Source: CBFFRJ01 sp963530515
Lineage (GTDB): Bacteria; Pseudomonadota; Gammaproteobacteria; Enterobacterales; Enterobacteriaceae
DNA: 64,000 bases
Assembly (NCBI GenBank): GCA_963530515.1
Contig: CAUSEC010000024.1
Location: forward strand, 26,517 to 90,516
Direction of reading: 5' to 3'
The number at the start of each line of letters is the position of its first letter. Within the stretch, counting starts at the first letter, position 1. Of the stretch, positions 44,664 through 53,715 are shown piece by piece. The notes under the pieces were generated by a model. It was not told where the DNA came from, searched no databases, and saw only the letters and a list, made by a program, of their open reading frames with translations. Position numbers and translations under genes: made by a program.

Positions 44664-44682
44664 CCCCACCATTACGGTGGGG
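44664..44682 (-). terminator. Candidate copA terminator
   Basis: CCCCACC and GGTGGGG pair with a five-base loop 6 bp after copA. On the minus strand AATTTG follows, so the T-run is weak. Confidence 0.5.
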
Positions 44683-44688
44683 CTATGC

Positions 44689-47190
44689 TCACTCCTTCGG
44701 CGTAAAGCGCAGCAGCCGGTTGGCGTTGCTGACCACCGTAATGGACGACAGCGCCATCGCTGCCCCGGCCACTACCGGGTTGAGCAAGGTGCCGGTCAAT
44801 GGCCACAAAATCCCGGCGGCAATTGGAATGCCCAGTGAGTTATAAACAAAGGCACCGAGCAGGTTCTGCTTCATATTGCGCAGCGTGGCTTTGGAAATCG
44901 CCAGCGCATCGGCAACCCCGGTCAGGCTATGGCGCATCAGGGTAATCGCCGCGGTTTCAATGGCGACATCGCTGCCGCCGCCCATTGCAATCCCCACTTC
45001 CGCCTGGGCCAGCGCCGGAGCATCGTTGATCCCGTCGCCAATCATTGCCACCCGGCGGCCTTCCGCCTGCAGTTTTTTAATCGCATCGGCTTTGCCATCC
45101 GGCAGCACACCGGCAATCACCTCATCAATGCCCGCTTCTTTGGCAATGGCACTGGCGGTGATCGGGTTATCTCCCGTGAGCATCACCAGGCGATACCCCG
45201 CCCGATGCAAACGCTGCAAGGCGCTGACGCTGTCGTCGCGCAACGGATCACGAATGGCGAAGAGGGCGGCAGCTTTGCCATCGACGGCCAACAGCACGGG
45301 TGTTGCGCCCTGAGAGGCCTGAGCCGCGACGTCACTTTCCAGCATATCCAGCGCAACCTGCTGCTCTGAAAGCAGCGCCTGATTCCCGAGCAGCAGCTTA
45401 TTCTGCTGAACGTCGCCACTGACACCGAGGCTACGCAGGGTGCGGAAGTTCTGCACGCCAGGCAGCACGCTGTCGCCTGCTTTTTCAAGAATCGCTTTCG
45501 CCAGCGGGTGGCTGGAGCCTTGTTCCAGTGCGGCGGCAAAGGCAATGACCTGATCTTCGCTAAAGCCGTTCACGGTTTTAACGGCCACCACCTGCGGCAT
45601 GCCGCGTGTCAAAGTACCGGTTTTATCAAACACCAGGGTGTCGAGCGTGCTGGCCCGTTGTAAGGCATCGGCATCGCGCACCAGTGCACCAAACTCCGCC
45701 GCCCGTCCGACGCCCGAGATAATCGACATCGGGGTCGCCAGCCCCAGCGCACATGGGCAGGCGATGATCAGCACCGTGGTGGTTATCACCAGCGTGTAAA
45801 CGATTTGCGGGGCTGGCCCAAACAGATACCAGATAGCGCCGCTCAACAGGGCGATGGCGACGACCACGGGCACAAAAATGGCAGAGATTTTATCCGCAAG
45901 CTGGCCGATTTCCGGTTTGCTGCTCTGGGCCTGGCGCACCATGCGGATAATGCGCGACAGCGTGGTGTGGCTGCCGACGGCGCTGGCGGTAAACAGTACG
46001 CTACCGTCCTGCACCACCGTCCCCGCGTGGATGCCGTCGCCCGCACTTTTTTCCTGCGGCACCGGTTCCCCGGTGAGCATCGCTTCGTCAAACCAGGCGT
46101 AGCCCTGGGTGATATTGCCATCGACCGGCACGCGATCGCCGGTGGTTAAACGCAGCGTCATCCCCGGCTGAACCTCAGCCAGCGGCACGCTTTTCTCGCC
46201 CTGCTCGGTGACCACGCGCGCTGTTGGTGGCGTTAAGTCGAGCAGTTTTTCCAGCGCTTTTGACGAGCGCTGGCGGGCGCGGGCTTCGAGCATATGGCCG
46301 AGGTTAATCAGGCCGATGATCATCGCGCTCGCTTCGTAATAGAGATGGCGAGCTTCCATCGGGAACCACTCGGGCCAGATGTTGACGCTCATCGAGTAGA
46401 GCCAGGCTGCACCGGTACCCAGCGCCACCAGGGTGTCCATGGTGGCGATGCCGTTGGTCAGGCTTTTCCAGGCGCTACGGTAGAAATGACCGCCTGCCAC
46501 TATCATCACGCCCAGTGTCAGGACGCCGATAAACAGCCACAGGGTGCGGTTGTCGGCGGTGACCATCATGTTGTCACCGAGCATGCCCCAGACCATCACC
46601 GGCACGCCGAGCAGCAGGGCGACAATGGCCTGCCAGCGAAAACGCGTCATAGTGGCGACCGCCGTTTCCTGCTGGCGCGCCCGGCGTTTCATATCATCTT
46701 CAATCGCTTCCGCGCCGTAACCGGCATTCTCGACGGCGAGGACTAAATCAGCGGCGGAGGCACTTCCCATGATCAGCGCAGAGCGCTCCGCGAGGTTAAC
46801 CCGTGCCTGCGTCACGCCCGGTACCGCCTGCAAGGCTTTCTGCACCCGGGAGACACAGCTGGCGCAGCTCATGCCGTTGATTAAAAGCTGTTGGCTGTCA
46901 TCAAGGTCATCGGCTACCGGAAGCTCAGGAGTGGCCGCTGTCAGTGCTTCCGACGGGATTGATGACTCTGCCAGCGGTTTAGCCTTTGGGTGGCTGACGC
47001 TCGCGTCGTACCCGGCTTGCTTAATGGTTTCGATCAACGCAGAGGCGTCTGCGCTACCGGTAATCTGCGCATGGGTGATGGTGACCTCAGCCTGTTCGAC
47101 ATCGGCCCGCTGCTCCAGACTCTCTTTGACGCGTTTGACGCAGTGGCCGCAGGACAGCCCGTCCAGTTCCAGTTCTATAATGTGAGACAT
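44689..47190 (-). CDS. copA: Copper(I)-exporting P-type ATPase CopA
   Basis: This 833-residue inner-membrane pump expels Cu(I) to the periplasm. It has two N-terminal metal-binding domains (Cys14/Cys17 in GLSCGHC; Cys109/Cys112 in GMSCASC) and eight membrane helices with Cys478-Pro-Cys480. The phosphorylated aspartate is Asp522 (DKTGT), followed by the SSHPLAKA histidine-proline motif and GDGINDAPAL. A slippery site between the two metal-binding domains can also yield a 70-residue CopZ-like chaperone. It is divergent from cueR; glsA and ybaT, which separate them in E. coli, are absent. Confidence 0.97.
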   Translation of the reverse strand: MSHIIELELDGLSCGHCVKRVKESLEQRADVEQAEVTITHAQITGSADASALIETIKQAGYDASVSHPKAKPLAESSIPSEALTAATPELPVADDLDDSQQLLINGMSCASCVSRVQKALQAVPGVTQARVNLAERSALIMGSASAADLVLAVENAGYGAEAIEDDMKRRARQQETAVATMTRFRWQAIVALLLGVPVMVWGMLGDNMMVTADNRTLWLFIGVLTLGVMIVAGGHFYRSAWKSLTNGIATMDTLVALGTGAAWLYSMSVNIWPEWFPMEARHLYYEASAMIIGLINLGHMLEARARQRSSKALEKLLDLTPPTARVVTEQGEKSVPLAEVQPGMTLRLTTGDRVPVDGNITQGYAWFDEAMLTGEPVPQEKSAGDGIHAGTVVQDGSVLFTASAVGSHTTLSRIIRMVRQAQSSKPEIGQLADKISAIFVPVVVAIALLSGAIWYLFGPAPQIVYTLVITTTVLIIACPCALGLATPMSIISGVGRAAEFGALVRDADALQRASTLDTLVFDKTGTLTRGMPQVVAVKTVNGFSEDQVIAFAAALEQGSSHPLAKAILEKAGDSVLPGVQNFRTLRSLGVSGDVQQNKLLLGNQALLSEQQVALDMLESDVAAQASQGATPVLLAVDGKAAALFAIRDPLRDDSVSALQRLHRAGYRLVMLTGDNPITASAIAKEAGIDEVIAGVLPDGKADAIKKLQAEGRRVAMIGDGINDAPALAQAEVGIAMGGGSDVAIETAAITLMRHSLTGVADALAISKATLRNMKQNLLGAFVYNSLGIPIAAGILWPLTGTLLNPVVAGAAMALSSITVVSNANRLLRFTPKE
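46979..47190 (-). CDS. copA(Z): Copper chaperone CopA(Z), made by -1 frameshift in copA
   Basis: Reading from the copA start, codons 68-69 (CCA AAG) lie in a slippery heptamer C-CCA-AAG at 46990-46984. A slip back by one gives GGC then TAA (46981-46979), ending a 70-residue product of the first metal-binding domain (Cys14, Cys17). E. coli copA uses the same heptamer and yields a 70-residue CopA(Z) that helps copper tolerance. The exact conservation of slip site, following Gly codon and stop strongly suggests the same here. Confidence 0.85.
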
Positions 47191-47258
47191 AATTTATTTC
47201 CTGTATGATTGGTCGTATAAACATTGACCTGATTAATCACGTGTACTGACTGTGTAAC

Positions 47259-47289
47259 AGGTTAAACCTTCCATCAAGGGGAAGGTCAA
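47259..47289 (-). promoter_or_regulatory. copA promoter with CueR box
   Basis: On the minus strand, TTGACC (47289-47284) and TAACCT (47264-47259) are separated by 19 bp, the over-long spacer typical of MerR-type promoters. The palindrome ACCTTCC-7-GGAAGGT (47266-47286) lies in the spacer. It matches the E. coli copA promoter. Confidence 0.9.
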
Positions 47290-47298
47290 GGGGGAAAT

Positions 47299-47709
47299 GT
47301 GAATATCAGTATCGTGGCCAAAAAGACCGGGCTGACCAGTAAAGCGATTCGCTTTTATGAAGACAAAGGGCTGGTGACGCCGCCACTGCGCGGGGACAAC
47401 GGTTACCGCAGCTACACCCAGCAGCACATCAACGAATTGACGCTGTTACGCCAGGCACGCCAGGTGGGATTTAATCTCGAAGAGTGTGGCGAGCTGGTGA
47501 ATCTGTTTAACGATCCGGCCCGCCATAGCGCTGATGTCAAAGCGAGGACGCTGCAAAAGGTGTCTGAAATTGAGCGTCACATTGTTGAACTGGAAGCGAT
47601 GCGCAAGCAGCTCCTGTCGCTGGCGGACGCTTGCCCTGGCGATGACAGCGCGGATTGCCCGATCATTGAAAATCTTTCCGGCTGTTGCCACCACAAAGCT
47701 AACGCCTGA
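47299..47709 (+). CDS. cueR: Copper efflux regulator CueR
   Basis: A 136-residue MerR-family activator that senses Cu(I) with extreme affinity and activates copA (and cueO). The winged helix is NISIVAKKTGLTSKAIRFYEDKGLV, the long dimerisation helix follows, and Cys112 and Cys120 (CPGDDSADC) bind copper. The start is GTG, aligned with E. coli CueR. It is divergent from copA, and its 3' end overlaps the convergent DUF3142 gene by 11 bp. Confidence 0.96.
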   Translation: MNISIVAKKTGLTSKAIRFYEDKGLVTPPLRGDNGYRSYTQQHINELTLLRQARQVGFNLEECGELVNLFNDPARHSADVKARTLQKVSEIERHIVELEAMRKQLLSLADACPGDDSADCPIIENLSGCCHHKANA

Positions 47710-48409
47710 GCGGGTTCAGCATAAAGACCACGGTGCCACGGTAATCGTCTGCAAAGCGGGGCACACGAGCGGTGTCCCACTCTCCGCCCTGCACCAGGCC
47801 CAGCTTAAAGGGAATACGCAATCCGGCAAGAGCGGGCAGGTAATCAGCGTAGTTGGGCACGGTGTTGCGCCCCTGATAACTCTGAATCACCAGTTCATCA
47901 ATGGGCAGCGTGTTCAGCACGGCGATGTTGCCCGTCTTCGCCCAGTCGAGTAGCCCGGTCACGCCGAGCGCATAATACGAGGGCAGCATCCCGCGCACCC
48001 GCTTAAGGAAAACGCCATAGTCATCCAGTCGGCGGGTGGCGGCATCAAAATCAATCTGTAACCCCACCACCTGATTGCCCGCTTTCTGCCAGTTATCCAG
48101 CAGCTGCGTAATGCGCTGGATAAACGCATCCGGTACGTCCAGCGTTTCGATGCGTACCGTTAGCCAAAGATGCGGGAAGGTGAGGTGACTGACCGGCAGG
48201 CCAACCTTCTGGAAGACCACGCCCGACGGGCGCAGCAGAATCTCGCCCTGATGGAGATAAACGGTCTGCGCATCCTTCAGCGCCGAGGTCGGTTTCACCC
48301 CCGACCATAGCCAGAACGCGCGGTGTTCTTCAGCCTTGACTGCCGCCCAAGTGCCAGGCGGCAGTAACAGCGCGGCAATTACCAGTAATACTTGAGCTGT
48401 TGTGCCCAC
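47699..48409 (-). CDS. Secreted DUF3142-family protein
   Basis: A 236-residue protein with a signal peptide (VLLVIAALLLPPGTWA, cleavage after about residue 23) and a DUF3142-like domain. Its barrel-like features (GLQIDFDAATRRLDDYGVFLKRVR, ALGVTGLLDWAKTG, DELVIQSYQGR, FKLGLVQGGEW) resemble glycoside-hydrolase TIM barrels, but no enzymatic role is known. The only plausible start is GTG at 48409, inside the end of the upstream 719-residue gene (31-bp overlap), so the two are probably translated together. E. coli K-12 lacks both genes here. Confidence 0.78.
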   Translation of the reverse strand: MGTTAQVLLVIAALLLPPGTWAAVKAEEHRAFWLWSGVKPTSALKDAQTVYLHQGEILLRPSGVVFQKVGLPVSHLTFPHLWLTVRIETLDVPDAFIQRITQLLDNWQKAGNQVVGLQIDFDAATRRLDDYGVFLKRVRGMLPSYYALGVTGLLDWAKTGNIAVLNTLPIDELVIQSYQGRNTVPNYADYLPALAGLRIPFKLGLVQGGEWDTARVPRFADDYRGTVVFMLNPLRR

Positions 48410-50538
48410 ACGCTGCCCGGGTATTGCTTTTTAAGCTGCGCGAACCACGCTTTGCGCTGCGCTTTATCAACTTCTTTACCACCGCAGTCGTTATACCCGG
48501 ACGGGGAGTAACACATCACGGCGCGGTAGAGGGCAAAGCTCTTGTCTTCCGGTTCGGCTTTCTTGTCCGCAATAATCTGCTGGTAGTAGCGCTGGCGATC
48601 CGCTTTGCCGCTGTCCAGCGCATCTTCCACCGCGCTGTCGAGCATCCCGTTGCCGCCCGCATCTTTCCAGGTGGTGACGCCGGCATCGGTGGTGCGGAAG
48701 AACTCGCCAAGGCAGTTCAGCGCATGGGCATCCTGCGGTTTTTGTGCCAGCACGCCGACGGTTTTTTCCAGCGAGGCGCACTGATATTCGCCCTCTGCCT
48801 GGCTACCGTCCCAGCCAAAGACATTCAGATCCACATCCGCAAAGGCCTTATCAATGACCGGCTGAGCAATGTGGCTGCTGAGCTTTTTATCGTCCAGCCA
48901 GCTTTTGTACTCGCCATGAATCAGGTCTTTGATGAGCAACGTATGCAGGGCAATCGTGCGCTCTTCGTTGTTCGGGCCATTCACCACCTGCTCGCGCAGG
49001 CGCTCCGGCGAGGCCAGGGTTTTCAATACCAGCGAGCGATAGCGCAAGTTTTTCACCGTGCTGTCGGCAGCAAAGATGGCATCAACATTGCCGCTGAGAG
49101 CGTCCGTGGCAGCTATTCTGGCCTGCAGATATTGCTGTTGTTCCACGTCCTTGCTCAGTTTCAGCAAATGCAGCCAGTGGGCACGCGCCTGCGGCCACTG
49201 TTTTTGCGCCATTAACGCCGCGCCATACAGACTTTGTTCGCTGAACAGCAAAATGTTGTTTGCAGGCAGCGACTCTGCCGGTGTGATCGCCTGCACGACC
49301 TGCGGGTATTTTTCCTGCGTATAGTCAAACGTCAGCGTCAGATAACGCCACAGATCGAGGGTATTGCTCTTCTCAAACACAGGTTTGATATTCTGCAGGA
49401 ACGCGTCGTCCACGCAGGGCACACGGTCGCTGCATTTAGACTGACGCATCAGACGAAGCGCCTGCGTGAAGGTGATAAGCGGCGCATCCGGTGCACTGAC
49501 GAAATAGTCGTCGTACTGGGTCAGGTCCTTGCTCTGCATCTTGCTGTCGTTTTCAGCAATCATCGCCACCAGTTCGTCATCACTTTTCGCCTGCAGCAGC
49601 GCTTTTTCATACAGTGCTGCCAGCGCGTCCCAGTCCTGAAGATACCAGTTGATTCTGCGCAGCAGCCCCTGAGTGGACGCCGCATACTCCCCATTCGGCC
49701 AGTGTTCGAGATAAGTATGGGCAAAACTCAGGGCCTGACCCGCCGCCGCTTTGTCGACTTTCTTAACATCAAAGTCGCCATACTCGCCGTTGGCGTTGGC
49801 TGCACTCTGGTTAAGTGCAGTACGCATCAGCATATAGGTCGCCGTTTCGGCAAGCCACGGTTGGGCAACATCCTTCAGCCGGGTAAAGACATTCGCGGCC
49901 TGGGCATAATCGCCCAGATAGAAATTATTGGCGGCCAGCAGGTAATCACGAAAATGGGCCGCCGCAGAACCTTCCTCAGCGGGCAGTTCAACCAGCGCCT
50001 TGAGATCGGACAGATCGCCTGGGATCTGCAACCGTGTTCTGGCGAGCGTTGCCCGCTGCTCAGCGGTCAATGAGGTATCCGCCAGCAGTGCGGCATAAAA
50101 ATGTGACACCGAATCACGGTTATTGGAAACAAAACGCCCCTCAGCCTCATCGCCTTTCAGGGTGGTCTCTTTAATCAGTTCCGGCGGCAGTGCGAGCTGT
50201 TTGAGCTGCTCGTCAAGGGTGGTGTCTTCGACGGGCGCGGTTTCAGCGGAGGCCGGCGCGGCATACCACTCTTCGATATGCTCACCGAAATAGTAGTCAC
50301 GGCTGCGGGTGATATCCGCCGGTATCGGCTGGCGCAGCGGCGTTAGCGACCGCTTTTCGCCGGTCAGGCGCAGCAGGTTATCGCGGGTGTCGTTGCCGGT
50401 GCTCAGCATCGGTGGGCTGGAGAGATAGCAGCCTTCGACTCCCCAGGGGCAACTGCCCATATCCGACGAAGCAAAGGCGTTTGCGCTGGCGAGAGCCGTT
50501 GCGAGGAAAACCCATTTCCCTGTTTTCAATGTCAGCAT
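48379..50538 (-). CDS. Secreted 719-residue helical-repeat protein of unknown function
   Basis: I do not recognise a named family. A signal peptide is cleaved after AFA (about residue 23). The mature protein is predicted periplasmic, largely alpha-helical, with TPR-like helical pairs (YLLAANNFYLGDYAQAANVFTRL, WDALAALYEKALLQAKSDDELVA, ALMAQKQWPQARAHWLHLLKLSKD, the last ending WFAQLKKQYPGSVWAQQLKYYW). Several cysteines (GSCPWGVEGC, CSDRVPC, MCYSPSGYNDCGG) could form disulfides. It overlaps the DUF3142 gene and is followed upstream by ybbJ, 4 bp away. The pair may form one envelope unit. Confidence 0.75.
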   Translation of the reverse strand: MLTLKTGKWVFLATALASANAFASSDMGSCPWGVEGCYLSSPPMLSTGNDTRDNLLRLTGEKRSLTPLRQPIPADITRSRDYYFGEHIEEWYAAPASAETAPVEDTTLDEQLKQLALPPELIKETTLKGDEAEGRFVSNNRDSVSHFYAALLADTSLTAEQRATLARTRLQIPGDLSDLKALVELPAEEGSAAAHFRDYLLAANNFYLGDYAQAANVFTRLKDVAQPWLAETATYMLMRTALNQSAANANGEYGDFDVKKVDKAAAGQALSFAHTYLEHWPNGEYAASTQGLLRRINWYLQDWDALAALYEKALLQAKSDDELVAMIAENDSKMQSKDLTQYDDYFVSAPDAPLITFTQALRLMRQSKCSDRVPCVDDAFLQNIKPVFEKSNTLDLWRYLTLTFDYTQEKYPQVVQAITPAESLPANNILLFSEQSLYGAALMAQKQWPQARAHWLHLLKLSKDVEQQQYLQARIAATDALSGNVDAIFAADSTVKNLRYRSLVLKTLASPERLREQVVNGPNNEERTIALHTLLIKDLIHGEYKSWLDDKKLSSHIAQPVIDKAFADVDLNVFGWDGSQAEGEYQCASLEKTVGVLAQKPQDAHALNCLGEFFRTTDAGVTTWKDAGGNGMLDSAVEDALDSGKADRQRYYQQIIADKKAEPEDKSFALYRAVMCYSPSGYNDCGGKEVDKAQRKAWFAQLKKQYPGSVWAQQLKYYW

Positions 50539-50542
50539 ATTT

Positions 50543-51007
50543 TTAGATTTTTTCTGAGTAGAGTTTGATGCGAAGCGTAATGCCTTCGACGGCGATCACT
50601 TCCACTTTCGCGCCTGCGGGGAGATCGTCATCGGCACTCACCGGCCAGGAGCTGTCGCCCACGCGCATGTGCCCACGACCGTTGACCAGCGCATTGTCCA
50701 GCGTAAAGCGGCGACCAACCATTTGCTGACCACGCTGATTGAGAGCGGCATCCGCCGGTTTCTGCTCACGAACACGTTTTGACAGCCACAACCACCAGAG
50801 CCAGGCGGCAATCAGCGTCAGGACGGCAAAGAGCACCCCTTGCCACTCCCAGCCAAAGGGGACGACCCACACCAACAGGCCGGTGATGACCGCCGCCACG
50901 CCGCTCCAGAGCAGGTAACCGTTGCCCCCGAGCATCTCAGCGGCCAACAACAGGCCGCCCAGACTCAACCAGAAGATGTACGCATGTTCAAACAGCAGGG
51001 CTATCAT
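50543..51007 (-). CDS. ybbJ: NfeD-like inner-membrane protein YbbJ
   Basis: A 154-residue protein with three membrane helices in the first 75 residues and a C-terminal OB-fold domain (VGRRFTLDNALVNGRGHMRVGDSSWPV), typical of short NfeD proteins that partner SPFH proteins. Its ATG overlaps the qmcA stop (ATGA), indicating coupled expression. In E. coli, YbbJ and QmcA act together in membrane stress tolerance. Confidence 0.93.
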   Translation of the reverse strand: MIALLFEHAYIFWLSLGGLLLAAEMLGGNGYLLWSGVAAVITGLLVWVVPFGWEWQGVLFAVLTLIAAWLWWLWLSKRVREQKPADAALNQRGQQMVGRRFTLDNALVNGRGHMRVGDSSWPVSADDDLPAGAKVEVIAVEGITLRIKLYSEKI

Positions 51008-51921
51008 GGTTTTTTCCGTTCGCCAGCGCTGTCTTTCACCAGCTCGGCAATACCGGCAATGGAGCCCATCAGGCTGCTCGCATCCAGCGGCATCATCACC
51101 ACTTTGCTGTTATTGGCAGAACCAATCTGTTGCAGCGCTTCGGTATATTTCTGCGCCACGAAGTAGTTAATCGCCTGAACGTCGCCAGCGGCAATCGCCT
51201 CGGATACCATTTTGGTTGCCTGGGCTTCCGCTTCTGCCGAACGTTCACGGGCTTCGGCCTGCAGGAACGCCGACTGCCGCTCACCTTCAGCTCTAAGGAT
51301 TTTTGACTGTTTTTCGCCTTCTGCTTTGACGATTTCCGCCTGACGGATCCCTTCCGCTTCCAGAATGTACGCACGCTTGGTACGTTCCGCTTTCATCTGC
51401 GCATTCATGGCATCAATCAGTTCAGCCGGTGGGCGGACATCGCGGATTTCGATACGGGTGATTTTGATGCCCCACGGATTAGTGGCTTCATCCACAATGT
51501 GCAGCAGACGGGTGTTGATGTTGTCACGCTGGGAGAGCATTTCATCCAGTTCCATGGAACCGAGCACGGTACGGATGTTTGTCATGGTCAGGTTGATAAT
51601 CGCCAGCTCCAGATTGCTCACCTCATAGGCGGCTTTGGGCGCGTCAATCACCTGAATAAAGCAGACGGCGTCGATGGAGACGTTGGCGTTATCTTTGGAA
51701 ATGACTTCCTGAGAAGGGATGTCGAGTACCTGCTCCATCATATTGATCTTACGGCCGATGCGGTCCATAAACGGCACGACCAGGCTTAAACCCGGCTGAA
51801 GCGAACGGGTATAACGACCAAAGCGTTCGACCGTCCACTGGAATCCCTGTGGCACGATTTTGACACCCGCACCGACGATAACCAGCGCGACGAAGATAAG
51901 GACGGGGATAAAAATAAGCAT
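51004..51921 (-). CDS. qmcA: SPFH/stomatin-family membrane protein QmcA
   Basis: A 305-residue protein with an N-terminal membrane anchor (LIFIPVLIFVALVIVGAGVKI), an SPFH/Band 7 domain (about 20-180) and a glutamate/alanine-rich coiled coil (EAEGIRQAEIVKAEGEKQS). It matches E. coli QmcA, a lipid-microdomain-type protein. The ATG at 51921 follows AGGAGG; one TTG codon precedes it in frame. In E. coli fetAB lies between qmcA and cnoX; it is absent here. Confidence 0.95.
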   Translation of the reverse strand: MLIFIPVLIFVALVIVGAGVKIVPQGFQWTVERFGRYTRSLQPGLSLVVPFMDRIGRKINMMEQVLDIPSQEVISKDNANVSIDAVCFIQVIDAPKAAYEVSNLELAIINLTMTNIRTVLGSMELDEMLSQRDNINTRLLHIVDEATNPWGIKITRIEIRDVRPPAELIDAMNAQMKAERTKRAYILEAEGIRQAEIVKAEGEKQSKILRAEGERQSAFLQAEARERSAEAEAQATKMVSEAIAAGDVQAINYFVAQKYTEALQQIGSANNSKVVMMPLDASSLMGSIAGIAELVKDSAGERKKP

Positions 51922-51959
51922 CAAATAAACCTCCTGTTTAATTTGATGCCATTCTAAAC

Positions 51960-51995
51960 AAATTTGGGGATCATAACAGCGCGATCCCCAAATTT
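51960..51995 (-). terminator. cnoX terminator
   Basis: A perfect 13-bp stem (AAATTTGGGGATC/GATCCCCAAATTT) with a ten-base loop lies 12 bp after the cnoX stop. Confidence 0.8.
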
Positions 51996-52006
51996 AGCAG
52001 GCGGGA

Positions 52007-52861
52007 TTAATAGAGCAGGGAGTAGAGCTTGCGACGATATTGAGAGGCCAGGGCATCGCCGGTTCCGAGCGCGGCGAGGATCTCCTGGAGCATTTTGCGC
52101 GCCTGGCCGTCAGCGGCACCCAAATCGCTACGCAGATGGCTGAACAGCAACTCCAGCGCCTCCTCATTACGACCCACCTGATGCAGCTGCAATGCCAGCT
52201 GTGTGGCAAGCTGGGCATCCGCCGGGTTCTGCTCGACCTGCTGCTGCAACAACTGGATTTCAGGCGTATCGGCTGCCTGCTTGAGCAGTTCAATCTGCGC
52301 GACCAGCCCCTGGTAGCGGGTATCCTGATCCTGCAACGGAATGGTTTTCAGCACCGCTTCGGCATCTTCTGAACGGTTGAGCGCAATCTGCGTTTCCGCC
52401 AGCAACAAACCGATTTCGCTGTTTTGATTCGACAGCTGCCAGGCGTCTTTCAGCAGCGGCAGGGCGTCGGCGTGATTGCCTTCCTGCATCAGCTGCATGG
52501 CCTGCTGGGCTTTCAGCTCCTCTTCACGCGGCAGGACTTTATCCAGCAGGGCGCGAATGGCTTCTTCCGGCTGCGGCCCCTGGAAGCCGTCGACAGGCTG
52601 ACCGTTCTGGAACAGGTAAACCGTCGGAATAGCACGCAGACCAAACTGGGACGCCAGCATCTGTTCCGCATCGCAATCCACCTTCGCCAGAATAAACTGC
52701 CCGTTGTACTGCGCGGCCAGGCTTTCCAGCACCGGGGTCAGTTGCAGGCAGTACTGGCTGCGCTCAGACCAGAAATAGAACAGCACCGGAAGGGTCGCGG
52801 ACTGCTCGAGCGTCGAGTGTAGGTTTGCTTCATTAATGTTGACGATGTTCTGTACAGACAT
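52007..52861 (-). CDS. cnoX: Chaperedoxin CnoX (YbbN)
   Basis: A 284-residue cytoplasmic protein with a thioredoxin-like domain (about 1-110) and TPR-like repeats (about 115-284). The usual CxxC is replaced by SQYC in FWSERSQYCLQLTP, as in the E. coli SQHC form, so it does not reduce disulfides by the usual mechanism. It protects proteins from hypochlorite damage and passes them to GroEL and DnaK. The ATG at 52861 aligns with E. coli; the frame extends upstream. Confidence 0.95.
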   Translation of the reverse strand: MSVQNIVNINEANLHSTLEQSATLPVLFYFWSERSQYCLQLTPVLESLAAQYNGQFILAKVDCDAEQMLASQFGLRAIPTVYLFQNGQPVDGFQGPQPEEAIRALLDKVLPREEELKAQQAMQLMQEGNHADALPLLKDAWQLSNQNSEIGLLLAETQIALNRSEDAEAVLKTIPLQDQDTRYQGLVAQIELLKQAADTPEIQLLQQQVEQNPADAQLATQLALQLHQVGRNEEALELLFSHLRSDLGAADGQARKMLQEILAALGTGDALASQYRRKLYSLLY

Positions 52862-52919
52862 GGGCCTTTCTCTGTTTAAGTGTTTACGCATACATGGGGA
52901 CAGGCGCCTCGCCTTCAAC

Positions 52920-53687
52920 TCACCCGTGTAAAATTTTATCCATCGCGCGTGCCGGGAGCAGGCGTTTGAGCAGGCTCACCACGTGGGTGACCACGGTCAC
53001 CGGATAACGCAATTTCGGCTTCGGACTCTCAAAAGCATGGCGCACTTTGGCGATGACCGCCTCCGGGCCGAGGGTAAAACGTGCGGCAATGCCGGGGTTT
53101 TCCACTGCTTTATCGCTGGTCTGATTCACATTTTCCGTAAAGCGGGTGCGAATCGGGCCAGGCTCAATCAGGCTCACTTTAATGCCCGAGTGGCGCAGTT
53201 CCATGCGCAGGGCGTCCGACCAGGCTTCCAGCGCGTATTTACTGGCGGCATAGGCACCGCGACCGGGTGTGGAAATCAGCCCCATCACCGAAGAGGTCAT
53301 CACAATACGCCCTTCACCGTGAGGGATCATCGCAGGCAGCAGGCGCATGGTGAGCTGATGAGCGCCAAAAAAGTTGGCGGAAAACTGTTGCTCCATCTGT
53401 TCGCGGCTGATGCTGGTCAGCGGGCCATACACGCCGTAGCCCGCGTTATTAAAGATGCCGTACAGACGATTCTCGGTCAGTGCAATGACCTCATCGGCGG
53501 CGCGTTCCACGCTTTGGGGCGAGTCGAGATCCAGCAATACGCCGGTAAACCCGGCCTGATTCATGCGTTCCACATCGTCGCTTTTGCGGCAGGCGGCCAG
53601 CACGCGAAAGCCCTGACGCTTAAGTTCATGGGCGCTTTCCAGACCGATTCCGCTGGAACATCCTGTTATTAAGACCGTTTTTTGCAT
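52920..53687 (-). CDS. ybbO: Short-chain dehydrogenase/reductase YbbO
   Basis: A 255-residue NAD(P)-dependent reductase with TGCSSGIG at the N-terminus, NNAGYGVYGP, the catalytic serine in MTSSVMG and YAASKYALE (Tyr and Lys). In E. coli YbbO reduces aldehydes and affects fatty aldehyde metabolism. It lies 58 bp upstream of cnoX and 28 bp downstream of tesA on the same strand. Confidence 0.93.
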   Translation of the reverse strand: MQKTVLITGCSSGIGLESAHELKRQGFRVLAACRKSDDVERMNQAGFTGVLLDLDSPQSVERAADEVIALTENRLYGIFNNAGYGVYGPLTSISREQMEQQFSANFFGAHQLTMRLLPAMIPHGEGRIVMTSSVMGLISTPGRGAYAASKYALEAWSDALRMELRHSGIKVSLIEPGPIRTRFTENVNQTSDKAVENPGIAARFTLGPEAVIAKVRHAFESPKPKLRYPVTVVTHVVSLLKRLLPARAMDKILHG

Positions 53688-53715
53688 AACTTTACCTGAC
53701 AGCGTCCCTGATAAA

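Noticed and set aside
44607..44688. ybaQ, the small regulator gene between ybaP and copA in E. coli
   Set aside because: The gap is 82 bp and contains only a hairpin; no HTH gene fits.
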